Shown here piece after piece: positions 44,455 through 54,322 of a stretch of 64,000 nt of DNA. The notes under the pieces were generated by a model that saw nothing but the letters and a program-made list of their open reading frames with translations, searched no databases and was not told the origin of the DNA. Location of the stretch: assembly GCA_020199905.1 (NCBI GenBank), contig JAIVJS010000076.1:18789-82788 (forward strand), given 5' to 3'. Position 1 is the stretch's first letter. Each line of letters opens with the position of its first letter. Origin of the DNA: Acidobacteriota bacterium. GTDB taxonomy: Bacteria; Acidobacteriota; Thermoanaerobaculia; UBA5066; Gp7-AA6. Both the position numbers and the translations under genes were made by a program.

Positions 44455-45636
44455 CTAGTTGGCGACCGCCGCTCGGGACAGCCGGTGGATGATTTCCGAG
44501 GCGCGCCGGCGTGCCATTCCGTCAATTTCTTCCGCTTCGTCCAGGGTCGAGGGGGCGGCGACCGGCCCCGCGGCCGAGGCCGTCTCCGAGACCACGGAAA
44601 CGATCTCCGGAAAGGAAATCTTCCCCTGCAGGAACGCGGCGACGGCGACCTCGTTGGCTCCGTTGACGATGGCGGGCATTCCCCCTCCGGCGCGCAGGGC
44701 CTCCCGGGCGACCTCGACGGCCGGATATCGCTCGGCTTCGAGCTCGAAGAACTCGAGCCGCTTGACGGAAACGAGGTCGAGGCGGCCGAACCGGTTGGGA
44801 AGCCGGTCCGGGTAGTTCAACGCGTACGCGATCGGGAACTTCATGTCGTTCTTGGCGAGCTGCGCCAGCAGAGAGCCGTCCTCGAACTCGACGAAGGAGT
44901 GGATGACCGACTGGGGATGGAGGACGACGGCGATTCGTTCGGGCGGCAGGCCGAAGAGAAAGTGCGCCTCGATGATCTCCAGCCCCTTGTTCATCATGGT
45001 GGCCGAGTCGATGGTGATCTTCGGACCCATCTTCCACGTCGGATGGGCGAGCGCGTCTTCGACCGTGATCGCGTCGAAGGTCAAAACGTCCCGTTCGCGA
45101 AACGGGCCGCCCGACGCGGTGAGCACGATGCGCTCCACCTCGGACGCGCGTCCGCTCCGCATCGCCTGGTGGATGGCGCTGTGCTCCGAATCCACCGGAA
45201 GAATCTCGGCGCCGCTCTTCTTCGCCTCGCGAAGGATGAGCTCCCCCGCGACCACGAGCGTCTCCTTGTTGGCGAGGGCCAGCCGCTTGCCGGCCTTCAC
45301 CGCGGCGTAAGCCGACCGGAGCCCGAGCGCCCCGACGAGAGCGCCGACGACGACCTCGGAGTCGGCGTGCGACGCCACTTCCTCGAGTCCCTCCGGCCCC
45401 GTCACGACCCGCACTCCGTTCTTCCGGGGCATCAGGGCCTTCAGCTGCGCGGCCTCGGCCGGCCCGGACACGGAGACCAGCGCCGGATGGTGCGCCTTGA
45501 TCTGCTCCGCGAGCCTCTCGACGGAGCGGCCCGCGGCGAGCGCGACCACACGGAAGCGATCGGGAGAAGCGGCCGCCACCTCGAGCGCCGAGCGGCCGAT
45601 CGAACCCGTGGACCCCAGGACGGCCAGCGTTTTCAT
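44455..45636 (-). CDS. dxr: 1-deoxy-D-xylulose 5-phosphate reductoisomerase
   Basis: Second step of the MEP isoprenoid pathway: NADPH-dependent conversion of DXP to MEP. The 393-residue protein begins LAVLGSTGSIGRSALEV (NADPH loop). It contains LANKETLVVAGELI, the metal-binding VDSEHSAI, the substrate loop TASGGPFRE, and HPTWKMGPKITIDSATMMNK. Everything needed is present. The promoter is a TATAAT ten bases before the ATG. It is divergent from uppS, and rseP follows 23 bases downstream. Confidence 0.96.
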   Translation of the reverse strand: MKTLAVLGSTGSIGRSALEVAAASPDRFRVVALAAGRSVERLAEQIKAHHPALVSVSGPAEAAQLKALMPRKNGVRVVTGPEGLEEVASHADSEVVVGALVGALGLRSAYAAVKAGKRLALANKETLVVAGELILREAKKSGAEILPVDSEHSAIHQAMRSGRASEVERIVLTASGGPFRERDVLTFDAITVEDALAHPTWKMGPKITIDSATMMNKGLEIIEAHFLFGLPPERIAVVLHPQSVIHSFVEFEDGSLLAQLAKNDMKFPIAYALNYPDRLPNRFGRLDLVSVKRLEFFELEAERYPAVEVAREALRAGGGMPAIVNGANEVAVAAFLQGKISFPEIVSVVSETASAAGPVAAPSTLDEAEEIDGMARRRASEIIHRLSRAAVAN

Positions 45637-45646
45637 GGAACCGGTG

Positions 45647-45652
45647 ATTATA
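45647..45652 (-). promoter_or_regulatory. -10 box of the dxr-rseP unit (probable leaderless start)
   Basis: TATAAT ends ten bases before the dxr ATG on the minus strand. The 22-base stretch from the box through the start codon differs at only one position from that at 5107-5128. Confidence 0.6.
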
Positions 45653-45802
45653 GGAGGAGCGCGCCCATCGCGCGGCTCCCGGCGGAAGGCCGCCCGTTCG
45701 ACCGCGCCCGTGCCGCCCGCTTCAAAGGCTGTCGCCTCACCGGGCGAAAGGCGCCGGGCGAAGGGCGAGCGCGAAGAGGCGCGAAGGTGATCGAGGGATC
45801 GC

Positions 45803-45831
45803 TGAGAACGGAGAACTGAGAACCGATAACT
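45803..45831. repeat. Period-7 spacer repeat (gagaact units)
   Basis: gagaacg, gagaact, gagaacc, gataact: four steps of seven just upstream of the uppS -10 box. Confidence 0.75.
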
Positions 45832-45836
45832 ACCCT

Positions 45837-45842
45837 TACACT
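45837..45842 (+). promoter_or_regulatory. -10 box before uppS (probable leaderless start)
   Basis: TACACT ends six bases before the ATG at 45849, with no ribosome-binding site between. Confidence 0.5.
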
Positions 45843-45848
45843 CATCCG

Positions 45849-46658
45849 ATGATCGACCGCGACGTCCTGGCGCTCCCCGGCACGCCGGAGCGGGACCTTC
45901 TGGACGAAATGGACTTCGCCCGGATGCCGCGCCACATCGCGATCATCATGGACGGCAACGGCCGGTGGGCGAAGCAGCGGGGGTCTCCGCGGGTCGAGGG
46001 CCATCGGGCGGGCATCGCCTCCGTCCGGGAGATGGTCGAGACCTGCGCGAGGCTGAAGCTCGACGCGCTGACTTTGTACGCGTTCTCCGTCGAGAACTGG
46101 AAGCGCCCGCGATTCGAGATCGTGACGCTGATGTCCCTGTTGAAGGAGTACCTGAACCGGGAGCTCGCCAATCTTCTGAAGAACGACATCCGCTTTCGGG
46201 TCGTCGGACGCATGAACGAGCTCGATGCGTCGGTGCAGAAGGAGCTGTCGAAGGGATTGGCGGCGACCTCGTCGTGCCGCGGGATGACCTTCAACATCGC
46301 TCTGAACTACGGCGGACGGACGGAGATCGTGGACGCGTGCCGATCGCTCGCTCACGACGTCGAGGCGGGGCGCCTCGCGCCCGAGCAGATCGACGAGGAG
46401 ACCCTGGGATCGCGTCTCGGGACCGCTGGCCTGCCGGACCCCGACCTTCTGATCCGCACGAGCGGCGAGATGCGCGTCTCCAACTTCCTGCTCTGGCAGA
46501 TCGCCTACAGCGAGATCTGGGTGACATCGACCCTCTGGCCGGATTTCCGGAAGCTCCATCTCTTCGAGGGCATCCTCGAGTTTCAGAAACGCGAGCGCCG
46601 GTACGGGGGCGTCATCGACGGGAGCCGCGAGCCGGAGTCCGGCGAGGCGGCGGGATGA
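45849..46658 (+). CDS. uppS: Undecaprenyl diphosphate synthase (cis-prenyltransferase)
   Basis: Makes the C55 lipid carrier for cell-wall and other glycan synthesis by adding isopentenyl units to farnesyl diphosphate. In the 269-residue protein the catalytic Asp35 sits in IIMDGNGRWAK, then EGHRAG, the substrate segment FSVENWKRP, and the C-terminal LLIRTSGEMRVSNFLLWQ and EIWVTSTLWPDF. An extra 25 N-terminal residues precede the usual start region. It is the first gene of a unit with cdsA, 85 bases upstream of it. Confidence 0.95.
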   Translation: MIDRDVLALPGTPERDLLDEMDFARMPRHIAIIMDGNGRWAKQRGSPRVEGHRAGIASVREMVETCARLKLDALTLYAFSVENWKRPRFEIVTLMSLLKEYLNRELANLLKNDIRFRVVGRMNELDASVQKELSKGLAATSSCRGMTFNIALNYGGRTEIVDACRSLAHDVEAGRLAPEQIDEETLGSRLGTAGLPDPDLLIRTSGEMRVSNFLLWQIAYSEIWVTSTLWPDFRKLHLFEGILEFQKRERRYGGVIDGSREPESGEAAG

Positions 46659-46665
46659 GCCGGGC

Positions 46666-46739
46666 GGGAAACGGGAAACGGGAAACGGGAAACGATCCGC
46701 CGCCTGCCGCCTGCCGCCTCCCGCCCGCCGCCCGCCTCT
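46666..46739. repeat. Period-7 spacer repeats (gggaaac x4, then gccgcct)
   Basis: Four perfect tandem gggaaac units (46666-46693), followed by gccgcct, gccgcct, gccgcct, cccgccc, gccgccc. This is almost the whole gap between uppS and cdsA. Confidence 0.9.
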
Positions 46740-46743
46740 CGTC

Positions 46744-47562
46744 TTGAAACGCGAGCTCGCGGCGGCCGTCGCGATCCCGATCGTTCTCGCGATCGTCTTC
46801 TACCTTCCCGCGCTCGTCTTCGACGCGCTCGTCGCGGCCTTTGCGCTCGCGGCTCTCCGGGAGTTCTACCGGATGGCGGAAAAAACGGGCCATCCGGTCG
46901 CGAAGACGGTGGGCCTGACGGGAGGAGCGGCCGCGCTCGCCGCACTCGCGGGGGCGACCGTCGCCGGGCACGACCGGGCGGCCTCCTTCTGGCCGCTCTT
47001 CTTCGCGATGCTGCTCCTCGTGTTCCTCGCCTCGCTCGCGCCGCTTCTCTCCTCCGTGACTCCTTCCGAGGCCCTGGCGGGCGCGGGCTCCACGATCTTC
47101 GGGGTGGTCTCGATCGCGCTCCCGGCCGGAGCGATGTGCTACCTGCGCGCGTTTTCTCCCCGCGCGGTGCTCCTCCTGTTCGTGATCGTCTGGGGGTGCG
47201 ACTCGGCGGCGTACTACACGGGCCGCCGTCTCGGCCGCCACAAGCTCGCGCCCGTCGTCTCCCCGAACAAGACGTGGGAGGGAACGATCGGAGGTCTCGT
47301 CGGGGCGACCGCGATCGGCGCCGCGGCGGGAACGTGGTGGCTGCTCCCGGAGCTCGGACCCTGGATGGGGGGCGCCGCGGGAGCGCTGGCGTCCTCCGCC
47401 GGCCAGGTCGGCGATCTCGTCGAGTCGCTCTGGAAGCGAGGAGCCGGGGTCAAGGACTCGGGGACCTTCCTCCCGGGCCACGGCGGTTTCTATGACCGCA
47501 TCGATTCCCTGCTCTACGCCGGCCCGGTCCTGGCCGCGATTTTGATGTGGAGCGCGAAGTAA
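46744..47562 (+). CDS. cdsA: Phosphatidate cytidylyltransferase
   Basis: Integral membrane enzyme converting phosphatidic acid and CTP to CDP-diacylglycerol, the precursor of all phospholipids. The 272-residue protein has about seven hydrophobic helices. The family signature is split as WKRGAGVKDSG and LPGHGGFYDR near the C-terminus, with VSPNKTWEGTIGG before it. The start is TTG, next to the heptad repeat, with no Shine-Dalgarno sequence. It follows uppS, as it does in many bacteria. Confidence 0.94.
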   Translation: MKRELAAAVAIPIVLAIVFYLPALVFDALVAAFALAALREFYRMAEKTGHPVAKTVGLTGGAAALAALAGATVAGHDRAASFWPLFFAMLLLVFLASLAPLLSSVTPSEALAGAGSTIFGVVSIALPAGAMCYLRAFSPRAVLLLFVIVWGCDSAAYYTGRRLGRHKLAPVVSPNKTWEGTIGGLVGATAIGAAAGTWWLLPELGPWMGGAAGALASSAGQVGDLVESLWKRGAGVKDSGTFLPGHGGFYDRIDSLLYAGPVLAAILMWSAK

Positions 47563-47564
47563 AC

Positions 47565-47640
47565 GGTTGAGCGTTGAGCGTTCAGCGTTGAGCGTCCGAA
47601 GAAAGGTCTTTCGATTCGCGATTCCCGATTACCGATCTCG
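47565..47640. repeat. Period-7 spacer repeats (gttgagc, then gattcgc)
   Basis: gttgagc, gttgagc, gttcagc, gttgagc at 47566-47593, then gattcgc, gattccc, gattacc, gatctcg (47613-47640). The first array is the exact reverse complement of 2090-2120 over 31 bases. Confidence 0.9.
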
Positions 47641-48450
47641 TTGATCGCGGAGTACCCCGGGCGTCTCGCTTCCCGTCGGCTCCCGGCTCACGTCATCCCC
47701 GTAATGCACTCGCGTCAAGGTCAGGCCGCGAGCCGGCGCCTTCGGCGCGAGCAGGGCTCGATCACCGGTCTCGAGGAGCTGGGCGATGCGGTCGCGGGGC
47801 GCCTTTCCCCGCGCCACGTGCGCGAGGACCCCGCAGATCGAGCGGACCATGCCGCGCAGGAAGGCATCTCCGCGGATGAGCACCTGGATCTCGTCGCCCG
47901 CCTCTTCGACGTCGGCGAAGTGGATGCGGCGCTCCGCGCCCCGGCCCCCGGAGCCCTTCACGGCGAAGACCGAGAAATCCTTTCGTCCTCGCAGAGACGC
48001 GGCGGCGGCGCGCATCGGGGCGGCTTCGGCGCCCGCTGAGATCGCGGCGACGAAGAGGGCGTCCTTCGGCGGGATGACGGCCGCCCGGCTCCAGCGGTAC
48101 CGGTACTCCCTCCAGACGGCGTCCCGGCGCGCGAGAAATCCTTCGGGCGCGGGCGCCGCGTCCAGCACGCGCACGTCCCACGGCAGCAGCGCGTTGACGC
48201 CTTCGCGAATGCGCAGCGGATCCCGCGCCGCCGGAAGGTCGAAGTGGATCACCTGCCCTTCGGCATGGACTCCCGCGTCGGTCCGTCCCGCCGCGTGCAC
48301 GCGGACCGGTCCCTCGTCCGCGAAGCGCCGGATCGCATCCTCCAGGACCGCCTGGACGGTCCGCTCCGCGTTCTGCTGGAACTGGAACCCGTTGAACCAC
48401 GTCCCGACGTAGGCGACCGTCGCCCGGTAGCGCCGGGGGGAGCGCGTCAC
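47629..48450 (-). CDS. truA: tRNA pseudouridine(38-40) synthase
   Basis: Converts U38-40 in the anticodon stem of many tRNAs to pseudouridine. The 273-residue protein contains GTWFNGFQFQ, the catalytic-Asp motif GRTDAGVHA, the VPWDVRV-like LPWDVRVL, and the C-terminal FLRGMVRSICG. The start is GTG at 48450, sharing four bases with the stop of the upstream membrane glycosyltransferase gene (GTGA), so translation is coupled. The last residues are encoded in heptad-like sequence. Confidence 0.94.
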   Translation of the reverse strand: MTRSPRRYRATVAYVGTWFNGFQFQQNAERTVQAVLEDAIRRFADEGPVRVHAAGRTDAGVHAEGQVIHFDLPAARDPLRIREGVNALLPWDVRVLDAAPAPEGFLARRDAVWREYRYRWSRAAVIPPKDALFVAAISAGAEAAPMRAAAASLRGRKDFSVFAVKGSGGRGAERRIHFADVEEAGDEIQVLIRGDAFLRGMVRSICGVLAHVARGKAPRDRIAQLLETGDRALLAPKAPARGLTLTRVHYGDDVSREPTGSETPGVLRDQRDR

Positions 48451-49808
48451 ACGGGGACCGGCGCGTTGCCCGGGCGGCGCCGCAGGAGGGGCCTCAGGAG
48501 GAGCGCGGCGAAGGGCAGGTACTCGACCGCGTACACGGCCGCCGCGGAAATCCCGGGTGTCGGATAGAGGATTGCGTAGGCCAGCGGCACGGCTGTCGCG
48601 AGCCAGAGAAACGCGGGTTCCCTTCGAGCCGCCGCGAAGGGCAGAATCCAGAGGAGGTACCAGGGATGGAGCGTCGGAGACACGAGCAACAGCGCCCCGA
48701 CCGACGCGAAGACCGCGCTCCACAGGTCCGTGATACGCCATGCGATCGACAGAAGCAGAAACGCGAGAGTGACCCCCAGAAACGCGCGCGCGAAAAAGGC
48801 GGAGTAGAAGTACGGGAACACGCGCGCCGTCCAGGGGGGATCGTGATGCCGCGCCTTCCAGGCCAGGAAGCCGGCCTTCGCCCGCTGCGGAATCCGGGTG
48901 CCCTCCATGGCGGCGTACACCACCGGATAGGCGACCGAGTTGAACTCCCAACGGGTCGCGTACTGGTCGAGGCCGCCCGCGGGGGAGGTTCCCCGGCGGG
49001 CCGCGGCTCCCCAGAGAAGCGCGACGGCGGCGGCGGCGGCCAGGAGCGTCCGCCACCCGCCCCGCCGCGCCAGAGGGAGAAGGGCCGCGGCGGACACGTA
49101 CTTGCAGAGCGCGGAGAGGGCGAGGCCGAGACCGGCGGCGGCGCGGCGGCCGGCCAGGGCATGAACCACGGACGCCGCCAGCAGCGCGACACCGAGCGAG
49201 TCCAGGTGGCCCTGCCCCGCGGTCTCGGTGACCGGCAGCGGATGGAACGCATAGAGGGCCGCCGCCCAGGCGCCTCCGGGGAGGTTTGCGCCGGCGAGAA
49301 GCGCGACCACGGCCACGTCCGCCCCCGCGAAAAGGCCCTTCAGGAGAAAAGGCGCCCGCGCGCGCCCCAGGGTACGGAAGGTGGCCTGAGCGGCGGGCGG
49401 GTAAACCGTCCGGATCTCTCGATGAGCGACCCGCGCGTTCAACTCCGGATCGAGCCCTGAGACGGCCGGGTCCGCGGGCGCATACCTCCAGGGGGAGATC
49501 CCGGCGCGCGCGACTCCCCCGTCCCACAGGTACCTCCAGAGGTCGTCGGAGAGATCGGGAGGGCGAAAGAGGAGGGTCAGCCGGAAGGCCGCCGCGCAGA
49601 GAAGCAGAAAAGCGGGACGCGATGCGGATAAACTCCGGGCCGCCACGAAGGCGAGGACCGACCCCGCCACGAAAAGAGACAGGTACGCCAGAAGATGAAA
49701 CCTTGCGTCGGGCACGAACAGAAACCCCAGGGCAACGGCCTCGCCAGCGCAGAACAGCGCCCAGCGGCCTGAGCTCCGCGCGAGGAACGGCTTGAGATGA
49801 CCTCCCAT
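48447..49808 (-). CDS. Polytopic GT87/mannosyltransferase-like membrane protein
   Basis: A 453-residue membrane protein with about ten helices. The first outer loop carries [15 protein letters not shown], and a second has [12 protein letters not shown], a pattern of DUF2029/GT87 polyprenyl-phosphate-mannose-using transferases. It ends in [17 protein letters not shown]. The ATG at 49808 sits inside the first codons of the divergent GT2 gene, so the two start codons face each other (12-base overlap). A shorter start would remove the first helix. It is upstream of and coupled to truA. Confidence 0.72.
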   Translation of the reverse strand: MGGHLKPFLARSSGRWALFCAGEAVALGFLFVPDARFHLLAYLSLFVAGSVLAFVAARSLSASRPAFLLLCAAAFRLTLLFRPPDLSDDLWRYLWDGGVARAGISPWRYAPADPAVSGLDPELNARVAHREIRTVYPPAAQATFRTLGRARAPFLLKGLFAGADVAVVALLAGANLPGGAWAAALYAFHPLPVTETAGQGHLDSLGVALLAASVVHALAGRRAAAGLGLALSALCKYVSAAALLPLARRGGWRTLLAAAAAVALLWGAAARRGTSPAGGLDQYATRWEFNSVAYPVVYAAMEGTRIPQRAKAGFLAWKARHHDPPWTARVFPYFYSAFFARAFLGVTLAFLLLSIAWRITDLWSAVFASVGALLLVSPTLHPWYLLWILPFAAARREPAFLWLATAVPLAYAILYPTPGISAAAVYAVEYLPFAALLLRPLLRRRPGNAPVPV

Positions 49809-51314
49809 ACCGCCGAGATCGCGACGCTGGTCGTCTATTACGTTGTCCTTGGCGTGCTCGCCGCCTACGGCGCGCACCGGATTCTGATGGTCCGTCTCTA
49901 TTACCGGCACAGGCTCGACGCTCCTCGACCGATGGGAGAGCTGGCGAGTCTTCCGCGCGTCACTATTCAGCTTCCGATCTACAACGAAGTCTACGTCGTC
50001 GAGCGGCTGATCGACGCGGCGGCCGCAATCGACTATCCGCGGGATCTGCTCGACATCCAGGTCCTCGACGATTCGACCGATGAAACGGCCGATCTCGCCG
50101 CCAGCGCCGTGGCGCGGCACAGAGCGCGAGGCGTCGACATCGTTCACGTGCGGCGCGGCTCGCGGGAGGGATACAAGGCGGGGGCGCTCCAGGCGGGTCT
50201 CGCGATCGCCAAGGGCGAGTATCTGGCTATCTTCGACGCCGATTTCGTCCCCACGGCCGAAGTCCTGCGCGCGTCCCTCCCGTTTTTCTCGGACCCGGCC
50301 GTCGGCATGGTCCAGGCGCGATGGGACCATCTGAACCGCGAGTACTCCCTCCTGACCCGTATCCAGTCGATTTTCCTGGACGGCCACTTTGTCATCGAGC
50401 ACACGGCGCGGCACCGCTCGGGACGGTTTTTCAACTTCAACGGCACGGCAGGCCTCTGGCGGCGACGGTGCATCGAGCTCGCCGGCGGCTGGCAATCGGA
50501 CACGCTGACCGAAGATCTCGACATCTCCTACAGGGCCCAGCTTGCGGGATGGAAGTTCGTGTACCTCAAGGACGTGGTCGTCCCGGCGGAGGTTCCCGTG
50601 GACATGAACGGGTTCAAGTCGCAGCAGCACCGCTGGACGAAGGGATCCATCCAGACGGGGAAGAAGCTCCTGCCGTCGATCTTTCGCAGCGCCCATCCCT
50701 GGTGGGTCAAGGTCGAGGCGTTCTTCCACCTGACCAACAACCTCTCCTATCTCTTCGTCGTGATCCTGGCGCTGCTGATCGTCCCGGCGATCCTGATTCG
50801 CGAACGGATTGGATGGCGGCGGCTGGCGATCATCGATTTCCCTCTCTTCTTCGGGGCGACCTTTTCCTTCATCGCGTTCTACATCTCGTCTCAGAAGGCG
50901 ATTGGCCGCGACTGGCGTCCGACGGTCAAGTGCATGCCGTTTCTCATGTCGCTCGGGATCGGGCTCTCGCTGAACAACCTGCACGCGGTCCTCGAGGGGC
51001 TGTTCGACCGAAAGAGCGAGTTCACCCGGACCCCGAAGTACTCGATCGAGGGAGGCTCCGGCGAGTGGCGCAGCAAGAAGTACCGCGCCCGGGGAAACGC
51101 GTCCCTGCTGGGGGAGATCCTCCTCGCGGGATATTTCCTGGCCGCGACGATCTTCGCGGTCGTCCAGAACTACTGGGTCGGTGTCCCGTTCCTCCTCGTG
51201 TTCTTCAACGGCTTCGCGTACACGGCCGCTCTCTCGCTCATGTCCCGCAACGGCCGGCGCGGGATCTCGCTCGGCTCTTCGCCCGGGCCGGCCCAGCCGG
51301 TCGCCGGAGCGTGA
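49797..51314 (+). CDS. Family 2 membrane glycosyltransferase
   Basis: A 505-residue processive-type glycosyltransferase. After one N-terminal helix, the cytoplasmic GT-A domain has the UDP-sugar Asp residues in VLDDSTD (91-92) and IFDADFV (147-149), the general-base motif TEDLD (238-242) and QQHRW (276-280). Three or four C-terminal helices follow. This is the cellulose-synthase/mannan-synthase style, and the product could be an exported glucan or mannan. No PilZ domain or bcs genes are adjacent. Divergent from the GT87-like gene, it is probably a partner in one glycan pathway. Confidence 0.88.
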   Translation: MTSHTAEIATLVVYYVVLGVLAAYGAHRILMVRLYYRHRLDAPRPMGELASLPRVTIQLPIYNEVYVVERLIDAAAAIDYPRDLLDIQVLDDSTDETADLAASAVARHRARGVDIVHVRRGSREGYKAGALQAGLAIAKGEYLAIFDADFVPTAEVLRASLPFFSDPAVGMVQARWDHLNREYSLLTRIQSIFLDGHFVIEHTARHRSGRFFNFNGTAGLWRRRCIELAGGWQSDTLTEDLDISYRAQLAGWKFVYLKDVVVPAEVPVDMNGFKSQQHRWTKGSIQTGKKLLPSIFRSAHPWWVKVEAFFHLTNNLSYLFVVILALLIVPAILIRERIGWRRLAIIDFPLFFGATFSFIAFYISSQKAIGRDWRPTVKCMPFLMSLGIGLSLNNLHAVLEGLFDRKSEFTRTPKYSIEGGSGEWRSKKYRARGNASLLGEILLAGYFLAATIFAVVQNYWVGVPFLLVFFNGFAYTAALSLMSRNGRRGISLGSSPGPAQPVAGA

Positions 51315-51395
51315 GCGCGTTTCTCTCCCGCGCTCGCCGCGCATGACCCGTTCGCGGTCGCGCGACTCCCGCCCTGCCCGGGACGTAATTCTCCC

Positions 51396-53906
51396 GTGGC
51401 CATGGTGATCGATCCGGTCTGCGGGATGAGCGTTGACCCCGCGCGGGCGGCGGCGAAGCGGCGGCACGGCGGGCGCGAGTTCTTCTTCTGCGCGCCCGGG
51501 TGCGCCGCGCGATTCGATCGAGACCCCCGCGGATTTGCGAGCGGCAGGCGCCCGCGGGACGCTATGAAGGCTTCGTCCGCCTCGCCGTTTCTGCGCCCCG
51601 GCAAGAACCTGCCACTCTTCGGCGCGGCCGCCGGGGACAAGGCGGCGTTGGCGGCGGCGGCGATTCCCCGCCCTCTCCCCGCTCCGAGAATGCCCCGGCG
51701 GGATCTCGGGGAGACCCTCTCGCTCGCGGTCGAAGGGATGCACTGCGCCTCGTGCGTTTCGACGATCGAGCAGGCGCTCGCCCGCGTCCCGGGGGTCCAC
51801 GAGGCGTCGGTAAATCTGGGAACCGCGCGGGCGCACGTCCGTGGCGACAACCTGCGGCCCGGCAAGCTGATCGAAGCGGTACGCGCCAGCGGGTACGACG
51901 CGCGGCCGGCGTCGGAGGTTTCCGGCGCCGACGACGAGCGGCGGGCCCTGGAGGCGGAGCGTTCGATCCTGAGGCGCACGGCGGCCTCCGCAGCCCTCAC
52001 TCTGCCCGTGCTGGCGCTGTCGATGTCGGGGGCGAGGTTTCCCGGCCGCGACGTCCTGCTGCTGGCTCTCACGCTTCCCGTCTACTTCTGGGCGGGCCGG
52101 CCGTTTCTCTCGGGGATGGTTCGGACGCTGCGGCACCGGACGGCCAACATGGACACCCTCGTCGGGCTCGGCACGACCGCCGCCCTGCTTCTCTCGGCGG
52201 CCGCGACCGCCTTTCCCTCGACGTTCGCCGCCGCGGGCTCGGCCGGACACGTCTACTACGAGGCGGTCGGGGTCATCATCACGCTGGTTCTTCTGGGCCG
52301 ATGGCTCGAGACGCGCGCTCGCGGACGGACCTCCGCCGCGATCCGCAAGCTGTTGAACCTCGCGCCGAAAACCGCCCGTCTGATCCGCAAGGGCACCGAG
52401 CTCGAGGTGGCGCTCTCCGAAGTTTCGGTTGGAGATCGGCTCGCCGTGAAGCCCGGCGACGCCGTGCCGGTCGACGGGATCGTCCGATCCGGCTCCTCGG
52501 CCGTCGACGAGTCGATGGTCACGGGCGAGTCCCTCCCGGCGGAGAAACGCCCCGGCGACCGAGTCGTGGGCGGCACGCTCAACCAGCAGGGAGCGATGGA
52601 GATCGAAGCCACCGCCGTGGGTTCAGACACGGCGCTCGCCCACATCGTGCGCCTGGTCCACGAGGCGCAGGCCACCAAGCCGCCGATCCAGAAGCTCGCG
52701 GACCGGATCGCCGGCGTCTTCGTTCCCATCGTCCTCGCGATCGCGACCGTCGCGTGGGTGGCGTGGTACGTCTTCGGACCGGAGCCGCGCGCCCTTTTCG
52801 CCACCGTCGTCCTCGCGTCGGTTCTTCTCATCGCGTGCCCGTGCGCGCTCGGGCTGGCGACTCCGACCGCCATCCTCGTCGGGACGGGGCGAGGCGCGGA
52901 CGTCGGGATCCTGTTCCGCAACGCGCAGGCGCTCGAGCGCGCCAGGGCGATCACGTCCGTGCTCCTGGACAAGACCGGGACCGTGACGGAGGGACGTCCC
53001 CGCCTGACGGACCGCGTCCGGCTGTCGCGCACCTCCGACGCCGAAATGCTCGGCCTCGCGGCCGCGCTCGAAAAGAGCTCCGCGCATCCGCTGGCCGCCG
53101 CCCTGGTCGCCGCCGCGGAAGAGAAGGGAGTTTCTCTTCCGGCCGTCGCGGACTTCGAGTCGAAGACAGGCCGTGGAGTCGTAGGGACGGTCGCCGGCCG
53201 GCGCGTGCTGGTCGGCAACGCGCGCCTGTTCGAGGAAGAGGGGGTCGATTTCTCCGAGGTGGCGGAAGATGCGCAGCGATTCTCGGCGGAGGGCAAGACG
53301 CCTCTGCTCGTCGCGGCGGACGGAAGCGTGCTCGGGATCCTGGTCGTCGCGGATCGCGAGAAGCCGGGCTCCGCCGAGGCGATCCGCCGCCTCCGCGACC
53401 TCGGTCTCCGGGTCGTCCTGCTGACCGGGGACCGGGAGTCCACGGCGCGCGCCATCGCCTCCCGCGTGGGCATCGACGAGGTCTTCGCCGAGGTCCTTCC
53501 GGCCGACAAGGCGTCGAAGGTGGTCGAGCTGCAGCGGCGCGGCGACGTCGTCGCGATGGTCGGGGACGGAGTCAACGACGCGCCCGCGCTCGCCCAGGCC
53601 GACGTGGGCATCGCGATCGGCGCGGGAGCCGATGTCGCGATCGAGGCCTCGGACGTCACCCTCGTCGGCGGCGACCTCCGGTCCGTTCCGGCGGCGATCG
53701 CCCTGTCCCGCGACACGCTGGCCACGATCCGGCAGAACCTCTTCTTCGCGTTCGTCTACAACGTCGTCGGAATCCCGGTCGCGGCCGGACTCCTCTACCC
53801 GTTCACCGGATGGCTCCTCTCCCCGATGATCGCGTCAGCCGCGATGGCGGCGTCCTCGGTGTCCGTTGTCGCCAACAGCCTGCGTCTGGCGCGGCGGCGC
53901 GCGTGA
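51396..53906 (+). CDS. copA: Copper-translocating P1B-ATPase with N-terminal YHS domain
   Basis: Exports Cu(I) at the cost of ATP. The 836 residues contain, in order, a YHS metal-binding domain ([10 protein letters not shown] to FFFCAPGC, about 5-45), a heavy-metal-associated domain with GMHCASC (114-120), membrane helices, the [13 protein letters not shown] actuator, the ion-path motif CPC (481-483), DKTGT (525-529), the HP motif SSAHPLAA and [10 protein letters not shown]. Helix 7 begins [11 protein letters not shown] and helix 8 has MAASSVSVV, the Cu(I) class. The start is GTG (51396) or the ATG two codons later. The stop overlaps the next gene (GTGA). Confidence 0.93.
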   Translation: MAMVIDPVCGMSVDPARAAAKRRHGGREFFFCAPGCAARFDRDPRGFASGRRPRDAMKASSASPFLRPGKNLPLFGAAAGDKAALAAAAIPRPLPAPRMPRRDLGETLSLAVEGMHCASCVSTIEQALARVPGVHEASVNLGTARAHVRGDNLRPGKLIEAVRASGYDARPASEVSGADDERRALEAERSILRRTAASAALTLPVLALSMSGARFPGRDVLLLALTLPVYFWAGRPFLSGMVRTLRHRTANMDTLVGLGTTAALLLSAAATAFPSTFAAAGSAGHVYYEAVGVIITLVLLGRWLETRARGRTSAAIRKLLNLAPKTARLIRKGTELEVALSEVSVGDRLAVKPGDAVPVDGIVRSGSSAVDESMVTGESLPAEKRPGDRVVGGTLNQQGAMEIEATAVGSDTALAHIVRLVHEAQATKPPIQKLADRIAGVFVPIVLAIATVAWVAWYVFGPEPRALFATVVLASVLLIACPCALGLATPTAILVGTGRGADVGILFRNAQALERARAITSVLLDKTGTVTEGRPRLTDRVRLSRTSDAEMLGLAAALEKSSAHPLAAALVAAAEEKGVSLPAVADFESKTGRGVVGTVAGRRVLVGNARLFEEEGVDFSEVAEDAQRFSAEGKTPLLVAADGSVLGILVVADREKPGSAEAIRRLRDLGLRVVLLTGDRESTARAIASRVGIDEVFAEVLPADKASKVVELQRRGDVVAMVGDGVNDAPALAQADVGIAIGAGADVAIEASDVTLVGGDLRSVPAAIALSRDTLATIRQNLFFAFVYNVVGIPVAAGLLYPFTGWLLSPMIASAAMAASSVSVVANSLRLARRRA

Positions 53907-54310
53907 TCGCGTTCGCCTGGACGGCCGACCGGATCGCGGCGATCGCCCTCGGCGCCGCGTTCCTCGCCTTCCTGTACGTCTTCTTTTTCCGGGCGCGCCG
54001 GCGGGAGGGCACGGCCGTCCCCGCCGCGTCGACGGGAGACCTCGAGGAGCAGGAGGCGACGATCACGGTGTCCGGCGGGTACGATCCGGAAGTCGTGATC
54101 GCGAAAAAGGGAGTGCCCCTGACGCTCGTCTTCGACCGCCGGGAGTCGAGCCCCTGCAGCGACGAAGTGGTCCTGCCAGAGTTCGGGATCCGGCAGGCTC
54201 TCGCCGCGCACGCGAAGACCCGCATCCGCGTGGTGCCGCAGCGGGCCGGAGAATTTCCCTTCGCCTGCGGGATGAACATGCTCCACGGCCTCCTGCGGGT
54301 CGAGGACTGA
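53903..54310 (+). CDS. Membrane-anchored cupredoxin
   Basis: A 135-residue protein with one N-terminal helix (about 8-24) and an outward-facing cupredoxin domain. The copper site is suggested by [14 protein letters not shown] and the late cluster ACGMNMLHG, where Cys, Met and His fit a mixed Cu-binding set. It resembles the domains used by copper-handling and cytochrome-oxidase-related cupredoxins. It overlaps copA by four bases (GTGA), so it is made with the pump and probably receives or buffers periplasmic copper. The start is GTG. Confidence 0.82.
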   Translation: MIAFAWTADRIAAIALGAAFLAFLYVFFFRARRREGTAVPAASTGDLEEQEATITVSGGYDPEVVIAKKGVPLTLVFDRRESSPCSDEVVLPEFGIRQALAAHAKTRIRVVPQRAGEFPFACGMNMLHGLLRVED

Positions 54311-54322
54311 CCGCAGGCCGGC

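Noticed and set aside
46666..46739. Possible CRISPR or other repeat array
   Set aside because: Units are 7 bases without spacers of constant length; no cas genes.
48447..52250. Open frame of 1267 codons on the minus strand
   Set aside because: Only the part from 49808 has membrane-protein features; the rest is antisense to the GT2 and copA genes and reads as charged low-complexity sequence.
51500..54310. 936-codon open frame over copA
   Set aside because: Only the last 136 codons (cupredoxin) are real; before that it is a shifted frame of copA.
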